Shown here: one piece after another, positions 27,495-35,567 of the stretch
Numbering within the stretch: the first letter of the stretch is position 1
Layout: every line of letters begins with the position of its first letter
Assembly: GCA_029561345.1 (NCBI GenBank)
Contig: JAKQJC010000007.1
Span: forward strand, 186,001 to 250,000
Origin: Chloroflexota bacterium
GTDB taxonomy: Bacteria > Chloroflexota > Anaerolineae > Anaerolineales > Anaerolineaceae
Direction of reading: 5' to 3'
Length of the DNA stretch: 64,000 bases
Notes under the pieces: generated by a model
The model's database searches: none
What the model was told of the DNA's origin: nothing
The model's input: only the letters and a program-made list of their open reading frames with translations
Position numbers and translations under genes: made by a program

Positions 27495-29813
27495 TTAGAG
27501 CTTTGCAGCAGGTTTCTTGCTCTGCATAATGCCCCAGACCATGCCAGCGGCCAGTAAAACAATCACCACCCACTTGGCAATTTGCATTTCCGTCGAAACG
27601 CCGGCAGGATTTTCGAACTGCACGATGATGGGCGCTACCAGCAAGCTGACAATATTGACCACTTTAATCATCGGGTTCAAAGCCGGGCCAGCCGTATCCT
27701 TGAGGGGATCACCGACTGTGTCGCCCACAACGCCAGCTTTGTGACGTTCCGAGCCCTTGCCCGTGTTCTTTTCCAGGCTGCGCGGTTCATCTTCAATCGC
27801 CTTTTTGGCATTATCCCAGGCGCCGCCGGCATTCGACATGAACACCGCAAGCAGTTGGCCGCTGAGGATGACGCCCGCCAGGAAACCGCCCAGAGCTTCG
27901 ACCTGCAGCACCAGGCCAACGATCAGGGGCAGGACGATGGAAATCACGGCCAGAGGGATCAATTCCTTCTGGGCAGAGCGGGTCGAGATGCCCACCACTT
28001 TGGCGTAATCGGGTTTGACTTTGCCTTCCATCAGGCCGGGAATGCGGAATTGGGCGCGAACTTCTTCCACAATCTCGCTCGCGGCGCGGCTGACGGCGCG
28101 AATGGACAGAGAGCTGAACAGCCAGGGCAGAGCGCCGCCCAGCAGCATGCCGATGAACACCTTGGTATCTGAAACCCTAATCGAATTAAGGATAAAGTCC
28201 TTCGAGAAGAGCAGTTGCTCTTCAACGCGGACGATATCGGTAATAAATGAAGCGAACAGGCTCACCGCGGCGATCACAGCGGAAGCAATGGCCACACCCT
28301 TGGTGATGGCTTTGGTGGTATTGCCGACCGCATCCAGGTCCGCCATAATCTGGCGGGCCTTGCGGGTGTTTTCATCATCCATACCGTGCCAGGCCATTTC
28401 GCCAATGCCGTTCGCATTATCAGAAATGGGGCCGTATGAGTCCATGGCCACGTTGTTGCCCGTGTGGCTGAGCATGCCAATGCCGATCATGGCCACAGCG
28501 TACAGAACGTAGGTCGCATCCCCTTCACCCGAGTAAAGCATCAGGGCGAAGATAAAGCTGATCACAATCACAAACAAAGCCCAGACGCTGGATTCCATGC
28601 CAACCGAAAGGCCGGAGAGGATGGTCGTCGCGGGGCCGGTTTTGGTGGCTTCGACAATCTCCTGGACGGGAGCACGTTTGGTCGAGGTGAAGTATGAAGT
28701 CAGCGGGTTGAAGGCCACTGCCAGACCCACGCCAATGGCCGTCAGAAGGCCCAAACGCCAGTCATTGGCATACAGCATGGCAACCACAAAAGCCCAAACC
28801 ACGGTGTTGACGCTGGAAACTTCATAAGAGCGGAACATGGATTCTTCCGCATCATGAGCGCGCAGGAATTTGATCGGGAATTTTTCCCAAATCGGCACGG
28901 TGAAGGTGCCAAGAATGGAGCTGAGCACGCCGATACCGCGGATAATCAGCGGATAAACGATCCAGCGCATTTTCATGGTCGGATCAGGTTCGATGGCGGC
29001 CAGGGCAAGACCCAGGATCAAAGCCGAAACAATGGTGACTTCGTAGCTTTCGAAGATATCAGCGGCCATGCCAGCGCAATCACCCACATTGTCGCCGACC
29101 AGGTCAGCAACCACAGCTGCATTGCGGGGATCATCTTCAGGAATGTCTTTTTCAACTTTGCCAACCAGGTCAGCGCCAACGTCCGCAGCCTTGGTGTAAA
29201 TACCGCCGCCCACGCGCATGAACAGCGCCAGCAGAGTACCGCCAAAGCCGAAGCCCAAAAGGGCATCCGGAGCAGCTGTGCCAAAGATCAGGAAAATGAT
29301 CGTACCGCCCAACAAACCCAGACCGTCGGTCAACATACCCGTAATCGTCCCGGCATAATAAGCGATAGATAATGCCTGGTTGAACCCGTGGCGGGCGGCT
29401 TCAGCTGCACGCACATTCGCCTGGATGGCCATACGCATGCCCAGCTGACCTACCATCAGGGAGAAGGAAGCACCCATAATGAAAGCAATGGTACGGCCGA
29501 TGGCGACCACAATCAGCGCATTGTCGCCAAATTCATGCGTTGCTTCTGCGCTGGGTTTTGCCACATAAACACTCAGGAAAAGTGCTACCGCCAGAATGAC
29601 AATGGCCGGCAAAATCGTTTTCAACTGCCGGTTCAGGTAGCTGTCTGCGCCTTCACTGATGGCTGACCAGACTTCCTGCATCTTTGAAGTGCCCTTGTCG
29701 TTCTTGAGCACCACGCCTCGCAGCCACCAGGCGTATGCCAGGCTCAGAAAAGCCACAACAAGAACGCCAATGATGGCCGCGAACTCAAAACCATTCAGAC
29801 CATGTGGATACAT
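27495..29813 (-). CDS. hppA: Membrane-bound proton-translocating pyrophosphatase
   Basis: Hydrolyses cytoplasmic PPi and pumps H+ (or runs in reverse) in the membrane; 772 residues and about 16 helices, normal for the family. The substrate motif DVGADLVGKVE (211-221), GDNVGDCAGMAADIFE and TGNNVAMDSYGPISDNA are intact. The potassium-class position reads GNTTKA with Lys501, the signature of K+-independent H+-pumping enzymes; K+-dependent ones have Ala. GGAGG lies upstream of the ATG, and a near-consensus promoter precedes it. With the PPi-type phosphofructokinase in this window it suggests PPi-based energy conservation. Pumped ion and K+ independence are inferred from the signature. Confidence 0.97.
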   Translation of the reverse strand: MYPHGLNGFEFAAIIGVLVVAFLSLAYAWWLRGVVLKNDKGTSKMQEVWSAISEGADSYLNRQLKTILPAIVILAVALFLSVYVAKPSAEATHEFGDNALIVVAIGRTIAFIMGASFSLMVGQLGMRMAIQANVRAAEAARHGFNQALSIAYYAGTITGMLTDGLGLLGGTIIFLIFGTAAPDALLGFGFGGTLLALFMRVGGGIYTKAADVGADLVGKVEKDIPEDDPRNAAVVADLVGDNVGDCAGMAADIFESYEVTIVSALILGLALAAIEPDPTMKMRWIVYPLIIRGIGVLSSILGTFTVPIWEKFPIKFLRAHDAEESMFRSYEVSSVNTVVWAFVVAMLYANDWRLGLLTAIGVGLAVAFNPLTSYFTSTKRAPVQEIVEATKTGPATTILSGLSVGMESSVWALFVIVISFIFALMLYSGEGDATYVLYAVAMIGIGMLSHTGNNVAMDSYGPISDNANGIGEMAWHGMDDENTRKARQIMADLDAVGNTTKAITKGVAIASAVIAAVSLFASFITDIVRVEEQLLFSKDFILNSIRVSDTKVFIGMLLGGALPWLFSSLSIRAVSRAASEIVEEVRAQFRIPGLMEGKVKPDYAKVVGISTRSAQKELIPLAVISIVLPLIVGLVLQVEALGGFLAGVILSGQLLAVFMSNAGGAWDNAKKAIEDEPRSLEKNTGKGSERHKAGVVGDTVGDPLKDTAGPALNPMIKVVNIVSLLVAPIIVQFENPAGVSTEMQIAKWVVIVLLAAGMVWGIMQSKKPAAKL

Positions 29814-29907
29814 AATTACAGCTCCTCCTTAAAGTGTGGTAAATTGGGCATTGGGTCGCAACCCGCCGCAAAAACAACTACTAGGCCATTATAGGCCAAA
29901 CATTTAA

Positions 29908-29936
29908 ATTTTACAGATTCCAAATACAAAAGTCAA
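29908..29936 (-). promoter_or_regulatory. Sigma-70 promoter of hppA
   Basis: On the minus strand TTGACT (29931-29936) and TAAAAT (29908-29913) are separated by 17 bases. The leader to the hppA ATG would be about 90 bases. Within it lies a GGCC-ATTATA-GGCC inverted repeat at about 29884-29897. Confidence 0.65.
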
Positions 29937-30002
29937 CTCATTTTGAACCCTGTTTTAGGTAAATTAGAATTATTAACAAATGGTTAGAATTTCTGCAAGT
30001 AC

Positions 30003-30032
30003 TTGACTCTGCACCTGCCTTTGTTGTATAGT
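30003..30032 (+). promoter_or_regulatory. Sigma-70 promoter of the ABC operon
   Basis: TTGACT (30003-30008) and TATAGT (30027-30032) with an 18-base spacer. The start point would be near 30039, giving a leader of about 65 bases that carries a hairpin. Confidence 0.65.
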
Positions 30033-30045
30033 GTTATGCGGTTTG

Positions 30046-30085
30046 TAATCTTTCAGGTTTTGGCTGAAAGATTATTATTTTGTCA
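30046..30085 (+). promoter_or_regulatory. Terminator-like leader hairpin before the ABC operon
   Basis: An 11-bp perfect, AT-rich inverted repeat (30046-30056 with 30064-30074, loop of 7) is followed by the T-rich TTATTTTG. It lies between the predicted start point and the Shine-Dalgarno sequence, so it could attenuate or regulate the operon. No competing antiterminator was identified. Confidence 0.45.
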
Positions 30086-30104
30086 TATGGATGAGGTGAT
30101 CTCG

Positions 30105-31085
30105 ATGATCAAAGTCACTGGGTTGACAAAAGATTATGGTCTGCGCAGAGCGGTTGAAAATCTAACGTTCACTGCATCAAAAGGTGAAATTCTGGGTTTT
30201 CTTGGACCCAATGGCGCTGGTAAAACCACCACCATGCGCATTCTTACTGGATACATCCCGCCCACATCTGGCAAAGTTGAAATTGGCGGATTCGACATTG
30301 TTGACAAATCCATCGAGGCGCGCCGGCTGATTGGTTACCTGCCTGAAACCGTGCCTCTTTACAACGACATGACGGTTTTTGATTACCTCATGTTTATGGC
30401 CAACCTGCGTAACATTAAACAGGCCGAAGATCGCGTGGACGAAGTTCTTGAAATGGTCCACATGGAAGAACGCGCCGAAGGTTTTGTGGGCAACCTTTCG
30501 AAAGGCATGCGCCAGCGGGTCGGCCTGGCCCAGGCCATTTTGCATAAACCAGAAGTCCTGATTCTGGATGAACCCACCATTGGTCTCGACCCGGCTCAAA
30601 TCATTGAAGTCCGAAAAATCATTCAGGAATTGGGAACTGAACATACCGTTCTGCTCTCAACGCATATTCTTTCCGAAGCGCAGCAGGTCTGCAACCGTCT
30701 TCTCATTATCAACAAAGGTCACATTGTTGCTGAAGACACGCCCGAACAGCTCCAGTCTCGTTTGACCGGCTCCAAGCATATCACCCTGCGTGTTCGCTGC
30801 GGCGCCGAAGACATGGTTCCGGTCATCCACGATTTACCCGGCATCTCTTCGGTGCGCCTGATGGACGAAAACACACTTGAGTTTGAGACCTCAGTTAACC
30901 AGGATGCCCGCCCCGATGTAGCCAGAGCAGTTATTTCATCCGGGCTAGACTTGCTGGAAATGACCCAGGACACCATGAGCCTCGAAGAAATTTTCCTGCA
31001 GCTGACGCGGGATGATTTCCCGGTTTTACCTCAAGAATCCGTCTCTGCCTCCACAGGTGAAGAATTAGAGGAGAAAGAGGAATAG
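30105..31085 (+). CDS. ABC transporter ATP-binding protein (ABC-2/Gld type)
   Basis: ATPase of 327 residues for an ABC-2-type exporter. Walker A GPNGAGKT (34-41), signature LSKGM (131-135) and Walker B LILDE (152-156) are intact. About 100 residues after the ATPase domain include a regulatory-type segment. The start is the ATG at 30105 with AGGTGAT upstream; a longer frame to 30003 would cover the promoter. It leads a four-gene unit with a permease, a GldG-like protein and a DUF4340 protein, the layout called Gld-type in Bacteroidota, where it supports gliding. Its substrate in Chloroflexota is unknown. Confidence 0.92.
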   Translation: MIKVTGLTKDYGLRRAVENLTFTASKGEILGFLGPNGAGKTTTMRILTGYIPPTSGKVEIGGFDIVDKSIEARRLIGYLPETVPLYNDMTVFDYLMFMANLRNIKQAEDRVDEVLEMVHMEERAEGFVGNLSKGMRQRVGLAQAILHKPEVLILDEPTIGLDPAQIIEVRKIIQELGTEHTVLLSTHILSEAQQVCNRLLIINKGHIVAEDTPEQLQSRLTGSKHITLRVRCGAEDMVPVIHDLPGISSVRLMDENTLEFETSVNQDARPDVARAVISSGLDLLEMTQDTMSLEEIFLQLTRDDFPVLPQESVSASTGEELEEKEE

Positions 31086-31086
31086 T

Positions 31087-31827
31087 ATGAAGAACATCTG
31101 GTATATTGCCAAAAAAGAATATGCTTCTCTCTTTAACAGCCCGGTGGCCTATGTCATATTGCTTGTGACCTTCCTCACCCTGGGCTTTTTCTTCTGGATT
31201 GAAATCAACTATGCTGTGCAATACCAGCAATATGTGCCCTCCATGAGCAACACCTTCTCCCTCCTGGTTTTTCCCCTCCTTTTCTTTGCCGTTCCGGCAA
31301 TCACCATGCGCTCCATTGCGGATGAAAACAAGTCCGGCACCCTTGAACTGCTCCTCACTTCACCTGTCCGCGATTGGGAATTGATTATTGGCAAATGGCT
31401 GGGCTGCCTCTTCTTCTTCCTTTTTACCCTGATGGTGACCCTGATTTACCCCCTGGTCCTGAACACCATGATTGATAAAGGCATTGATTTTGGATTGGTC
31501 TTTAGCGGCTATCTGGGGGTCATCCTGCTCATTTCAGCCATGTGCGGCATCGGCGTCTTTATTTCATCCCTTTTCAATAATCAAATCGCCGCTCTTTTTG
31601 CCACCCTGGGTGTGCTCATCCTCTTCTGGATCATCAGCGCCCCGGCCCAGCTCTTCCAGGGGTCGGTCACAGCAGATGTTTTGACCTACCTCAGCCTGAC
31701 AGAGCATTACTATGATACCTTCCTTACCGGGATCATCCAGCTCAAAGATATTATTTATTATCTGAGCTTCACTGCCCTTACCCTGCTCATGGCGAACATT
31801 TCAATCGACATCCGGAGATGGCGCTGA
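31087..31827 (+). CDS. ABC-2 type permease (GldF-like)
   Basis: A 246-residue membrane protein with six predicted helices. It has the opening typical of ABC-2 permeases (IWYIAKKEYASLFNSPVAYV) and a conserved TMRSIADENKSGTLELLLTSP segment on the cytoplasmic side, which contacts the ATPase. One base separates it from the ATPase gene and the stop overlaps the next start (TGATG). It should form the transmembrane path of the exporter. Whether it moves a lipid, a polysaccharide or a protein cannot be told. Confidence 0.9.
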   Translation: MKNIWYIAKKEYASLFNSPVAYVILLVTFLTLGFFFWIEINYAVQYQQYVPSMSNTFSLLVFPLLFFAVPAITMRSIADENKSGTLELLLTSPVRDWELIIGKWLGCLFFFLFTLMVTLIYPLVLNTMIDKGIDFGLVFSGYLGVILLISAMCGIGVFISSLFNNQIAALFATLGVLILFWIISAPAQLFQGSVTADVLTYLSLTEHYYDTFLTGIIQLKDIIYYLSFTALTLLMANISIDIRRWR

Positions 31828-33398
31828 TGAAAACTCCCTTCAACCCCAAAAAGCTTGCTCCTCTCGGCCTTTACCTTTCCCTGCTTGCAGCCATTCTGAC
31901 CATTGGCATGGCTATCATCCTGAGAGAGTTCAGTCTCCCTGTCCAAATTGGCCTGGGAATCGTTGTGATTGGCATTGCCCTGTTTGTGATGCTTGACCCA
32001 GAGCGGACTCGCGTCCTGCTGACCGGCCGTCAGGCAAAATATGGCAGCAATGTCCTGATCCTGTTCCTGGCCTCAGCTGGCATCCTGATCATCATCAATA
32101 TCCTCGGAGCTTCATCCTCTGTCCGGTTGGATTTAACCCAGGATAAAACCCATACGCTTGCCCAGGAAACCATTGCCATTCTGAACTCCCTGAGCGAACC
32201 CGTCACAGCAAAGGCTTTCTACTCCTCGCAAACCAACTCAACAACCGCCAAGTCTCTACTCGAAGATTTCAAGGCCAATTCTGGCGGAAAATTCTCATAC
32301 CAGTTTATTGATCCAAACTCAGACCCAATCGCTGCCAGAAACGCCAACATCACTCGCGATGGCACCATTGTGCTCACCCAAGCCGGCCGCACAGAAATTC
32401 CCAATTACGCATCTGAACAGGAACTGGCCGCCGCTCTGATCAGGATAAACAACCCCGGCGATCGCGCCGTGTATTTTCTTGCCGGTCATGGTGAATACGA
32501 TATTAATGCATCATCAGGTGAACAAACCCTGCGAACGCTCAAGCAATCTCTGGTGGATAAAAACTACCTGGTTCAAACGCTTGATTTGTTATCCAACCCG
32601 GTCATTCCAGATGATGCAAAAGCCATTGTGATCGCCGGCCTGACCCAATCCCTTTCTGAAAAAGAAATCAGCCTGATCAAGGCCTATCTTGAAAATGGCG
32701 GCGCCCTGGTGGTCTTTGAAAACCCCTCCATCATGACCCAGCTGCCCACTTCCTCTGACCTGCTTGCAGCTTACCTGGAAACCACCTGGGGCATCAAACT
32801 GGGCGAAGACTTCATCATTGACACCACGGCGAATCAGCTCGATCTTAACAACCCCTCCCTCGCAATTGTTGTGGAATATGGCAACCATGCCATCACCAAC
32901 AACCTCAACTGGAACCTTTATGCCATTTTTCCATCAGCACGCAGCGTGACCTTTTCCGAAAAAGAGAATATTACCACCACCGCTTTGGCCAAAACATCCC
33001 AATATTCCTGGGCTGAGACGGATCTGGCAGGCTTGCTGACCGGTGCCCAGGTACAATATGACCAGACAAAGGATACCCTGGGGCCGGTCAACCTGGCTGC
33101 GGCCGCAGAAAACAGCCTGACCCATTCCCGTATTGTTGTCTTTGGCGATCCAGATTTTGCCGCTGACGCCAATTTCAATGCCTATCAGAATGGTACCCTC
33201 GCCGTCAATGCAATAGACTGGGCAGCTCAGCAAGAGAATCTGATCAACTTAACCCCCAGACAAACCACGGAACGGATGGTTGTCCCGCCGGATCGTTTCA
33301 CCATGGGCTTTATCTTCCTGGGCTTTGTCCTGGCCTTGCCGGGATCTGCCATCGTTGCCGGCATCGTTGTTTGGATTCAACGTCGGAGAAGAGGCTAA
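31827..33398 (+). CDS. GldG-like ABC auxiliary protein
   Basis: A 523-residue protein with two helices near the N-terminus, a large outside domain and a C-terminal helix (about 490-512). The outer part has the ABC_transp_aux/GldG pattern: VRLDLTQDKTHTLAQETI, then VYFLAGHGEYDI and VIAGLTQSLSEKE. A start at 31818 would place the GGAG site directly against it; 31827 gives a nine-base spacing and a one-base overlap with the permease stop. It probably couples the transporter to an outside partner. No enzymatic motif was seen. Confidence 0.85.
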   Translation: MKTPFNPKKLAPLGLYLSLLAAILTIGMAIILREFSLPVQIGLGIVVIGIALFVMLDPERTRVLLTGRQAKYGSNVLILFLASAGILIIINILGASSSVRLDLTQDKTHTLAQETIAILNSLSEPVTAKAFYSSQTNSTTAKSLLEDFKANSGGKFSYQFIDPNSDPIAARNANITRDGTIVLTQAGRTEIPNYASEQELAAALIRINNPGDRAVYFLAGHGEYDINASSGEQTLRTLKQSLVDKNYLVQTLDLLSNPVIPDDAKAIVIAGLTQSLSEKEISLIKAYLENGGALVVFENPSIMTQLPTSSDLLAAYLETTWGIKLGEDFIIDTTANQLDLNNPSLAIVVEYGNHAITNNLNWNLYAIFPSARSVTFSEKENITTTALAKTSQYSWAETDLAGLLTGAQVQYDQTKDTLGPVNLAAAAENSLTHSRIVVFGDPDFAADANFNAYQNGTLAVNAIDWAAQQENLINLTPRQTTERMVVPPDRFTMGFIFLGFVLALPGSAIVAGIVVWIQRRRRG

Positions 33399-33401
33399 AG
33401 C

Positions 33402-34004
33402 ATGGTTCGCCGCAATACACTGATCATCCTTGCTTTGTTTGTGGTCACCCTGGTTGCTTTTCTGATCTATCAGAATCAGAAAACAGGAAGCCCGGCTTCC
33501 ACAACAGATACAGGCATACCCACTGCTCTGCCGCCCATTTTTGATTTTTCGGCGGACCAGCTGAAATCTCTCAGCTTCTCTTATGCCACCGGGCAAAAAG
33601 TGATGTTTGAGAAAGGAGCCGACGGCAAGTGGATGGTTAAAGAACCTGCTAATTCGGTTTTTGGACCTGAAGCTGTGGAATCAATCGTCTCACAACTTGG
33701 TCAGCTCACCCCCGCTTCTACGCTTTCATCGGCACCTTCGCCAGACCTGGTTGGGCTGGTCAATCCGGTAAAATCCTTCACTCTGGTTTTTGCTTCAGGA
33801 AAAACCCTGGCGGTTAAAATCGGCGATGTGGCCCCAACCGGTAATGTATATTACATACAGATCAATGACGACCCTGTGATGGTGGTCAATAAATATATGC
33901 TGGATGGCTTAGAAACCCAGGTGGCCCAGGCTCTGGTGACCGCCACTTCTGAACCCGGCCCGGAAGGGCCAACCATCCAACCCGCTGAAACGCCTGCGCC
34001 TTAA
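33402..34004 (+). CDS. DUF4340 domain protein, ABC operon accessory
   Basis: A 200-residue protein with one N-terminal membrane anchor (about 6-23) and an outside domain of the DUF4340 type, visible as repeated short strands (DFSADQLKSLSFSYATGQKVMF, FTLVFASGKTLAVKIG). The C-terminus is proline- and threonine-rich. It begins three bases after the GldG-like gene and is the last gene before a strong terminator. This partnership recurs in the same operon type elsewhere, so it is likely an accessory to the transporter. Confidence 0.8.
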   Translation: MVRRNTLIILALFVVTLVAFLIYQNQKTGSPASTTDTGIPTALPPIFDFSADQLKSLSFSYATGQKVMFEKGADGKWMVKEPANSVFGPEAVESIVSQLGQLTPASTLSSAPSPDLVGLVNPVKSFTLVFASGKTLAVKIGDVAPTGNVYYIQINDDPVMVVNKYMLDGLETQVAQALVTATSEPGPEGPTIQPAETPAP

Positions 34005-34023
34005 GGATACAGGTCGTTGCTGA

Positions 34024-34051
34024 AGGCGGGTGCGTACACCCGCCTTTTTTT
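34024..34051 (+). terminator. Intrinsic terminator of the ABC operon
   Basis: A 9-bp perfect stem (34024-34032 with 34037-34045), a 4-base loop and seven T residues. It lies 20 bases after the DUF4340 stop. Confidence 0.93.
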
Positions 34052-34220
34052 GTCCATCCCAAAATGGCAATAAAGGGTATTGATTTTTAACAAAAAAAAT
34101 AGTATTCTGAATGAGCTATCTTCTTATTTTCTTATCACATTTGGCTTCAATTGTCCATATAATGTTATAAGAGCCTGAAGCCGGCCGCGTCAATTGCGGC
34201 CCACGTGACTGGAAAGTTGG

Positions 34221-35495
34221 ATGATTGCTCGTAGTTTGATTGTTGGTAAAAGGAAGATTAACGAATCTATGGATGAAGTTCTGGCAAATGTTGTAGAAGA
34301 AGACGAAGAAGAATATTCAGCTATTGCTCGGCTGATTGATTTGGGAAGGCAAAAATCGTATGTCACGATTGATGATATTTTGCATTTCTTCCCGGATGCC
34401 GAGCAGGATGTTGAACAGCTTGAAGAGGCTTTCGCGGCGCTCTTAAGTGCTGGGATTCCCTATCTTGAAGAAGATGTGGACAGTTCTTTGGGAGAACCGT
34501 CAGAGGATGATCTTTCAGAAAAAGAGCTTGATGATGAGCAGGAAGAAGCCAGCCAGGATGTTGCTTGGGATGACCTGGCTAACATTGATACCGATGATAC
34601 CATTGGCCTTTACCTGAAAGAAGTGAGCCGGGTCCCCCTGTTGACAGCCGAGGAAGAAGTAGATCTGGCTCAGCGGATTGAACGCGGCCGCACGACCCGT
34701 GAAGAACTGGCCAAGGGCATTCTCAATTCCCGCCGCCGCCTTGAACTGCGCCGCCAGATTGAGGACGGATGGATGGCGCGTGAACACCTGATCACCGCCA
34801 ACTCCCGTCTGGTGATCTCGGTTGCCAAGAAATACATGGGGCGCGGTGTGCCATTCCTCGACCTCATTCAGGAAGGCAACATTGGCTTGATCCGGGCTAC
34901 CAAAAAGTTTGACTATCGCCGCGGGCACAAATTTAGCACCTATGCCACATGGTGGATCCGTCAGGCCGTCACCCGGGCAATTGCCGATCAGGGGCGCACC
35001 ATCCGTGTGCCAGTGCATATGGGTGATCAGATCAATAAATTGCTGCGGGTTCAACATCAGCTAACTCAACGATTGGGCCGCGAGCCCAGTGTCGAAGAAC
35101 TGGCAGAATCCCTGGATGTTCCACCCAAAAAAGTGGAAAACATGATCCAGGTGGCTCGCCGGCCGTTGTCTCTGGAAACACCAACTGACGATGAGGAAGA
35201 TTCTGTCCTCGGCGATTTTATTGAGGATGATGAAGCCCCGCCGCCCGATGAAACAGCCACACACAACCTGCTGCGCGAGCAGCTTGAAGAGGTTCTTAAT
35301 ACCCTCCCACCGCGCGAAGTGCGGATCTTGCAGCTGCGCTATGGCCTCCTCGACGGGCAGGCTTATACATTGGAAGAAGTTGGTCGCAAGATGGGAGTGA
35401 CCCGGGAACGTGTCCGGCAGATCGAAGCTCAGGCATTGAGCCGCCTGCGCCATCCATCCATCCGGCGCAAGCTGCGGGACTACATGGGCGAATAA
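34221..35495 (+). CDS. rpoD: Primary RNA polymerase sigma factor
   Basis: Housekeeping sigma-70 factor of 424 residues. Order: an acidic region 1.1 (about 10-110), region 1.2 ([20 protein letters not shown]), region 2 ([46 protein letters not shown]), region 3 ([15 protein letters not shown]) and region 4 with the helix-turn-helix [20 protein letters not shown]. The consensus TTGACA/TATAAT-like promoters seen in this window fit such a factor. It stands alone, following the ABC terminator after 216 bases. A second in-frame ATG at 34269 is possible but less likely. Confidence 0.95.
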   Translation: MIARSLIVGKRKINESMDEVLANVVEEDEEEYSAIARLIDLGRQKSYVTIDDILHFFPDAEQDVEQLEEAFAALLSAGIPYLEEDVDSSLGEPSEDDLSEKELDDEQEEASQDVAWDDLANIDTDDTIGLYLKEVSRVPLLTAEEEVDLAQRIERGRTTREELAKGILNSRRRLELRRQIEDGWMAREHLITANSRLVISVAKKYMGRGVPFLDLIQEGNIGLIRATKKFDYRRGHKFSTYATWWIRQAVTRAIADQGRTIRVPVHMGDQINKLLRVQHQLTQRLGREPSVEELAESLDVPPKKVENMIQVARRPLSLETPTDDEEDSVLGDFIEDDEAPPPDETATHNLLREQLEEVLNTLPPREVRILQLRYGLLDGQAYTLEEVGRKMGVTRERVRQIEAQALSRLRHPSIRRKLRDYMGE

Positions 35496-35567
35496 TCCAG
35501 GCAGCAGTGAAAAAAACTTGCATTATCAGCCATAATCATGCATACTTAGAGGCGGAGGCTTTGAAAA

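Noticed and set aside
27582..28172. Long open frame antisense to hppA
   Set aside because: Codons mirror the hppA frame, composition is biased (H, Q, A-rich) and no family motif appears. It is a shadow of a conserved gene.
34130..34165. rpoD promoter at a TATAAT near 34157
   Set aside because: The hexamer is present but no -35 element sits at a suitable distance.
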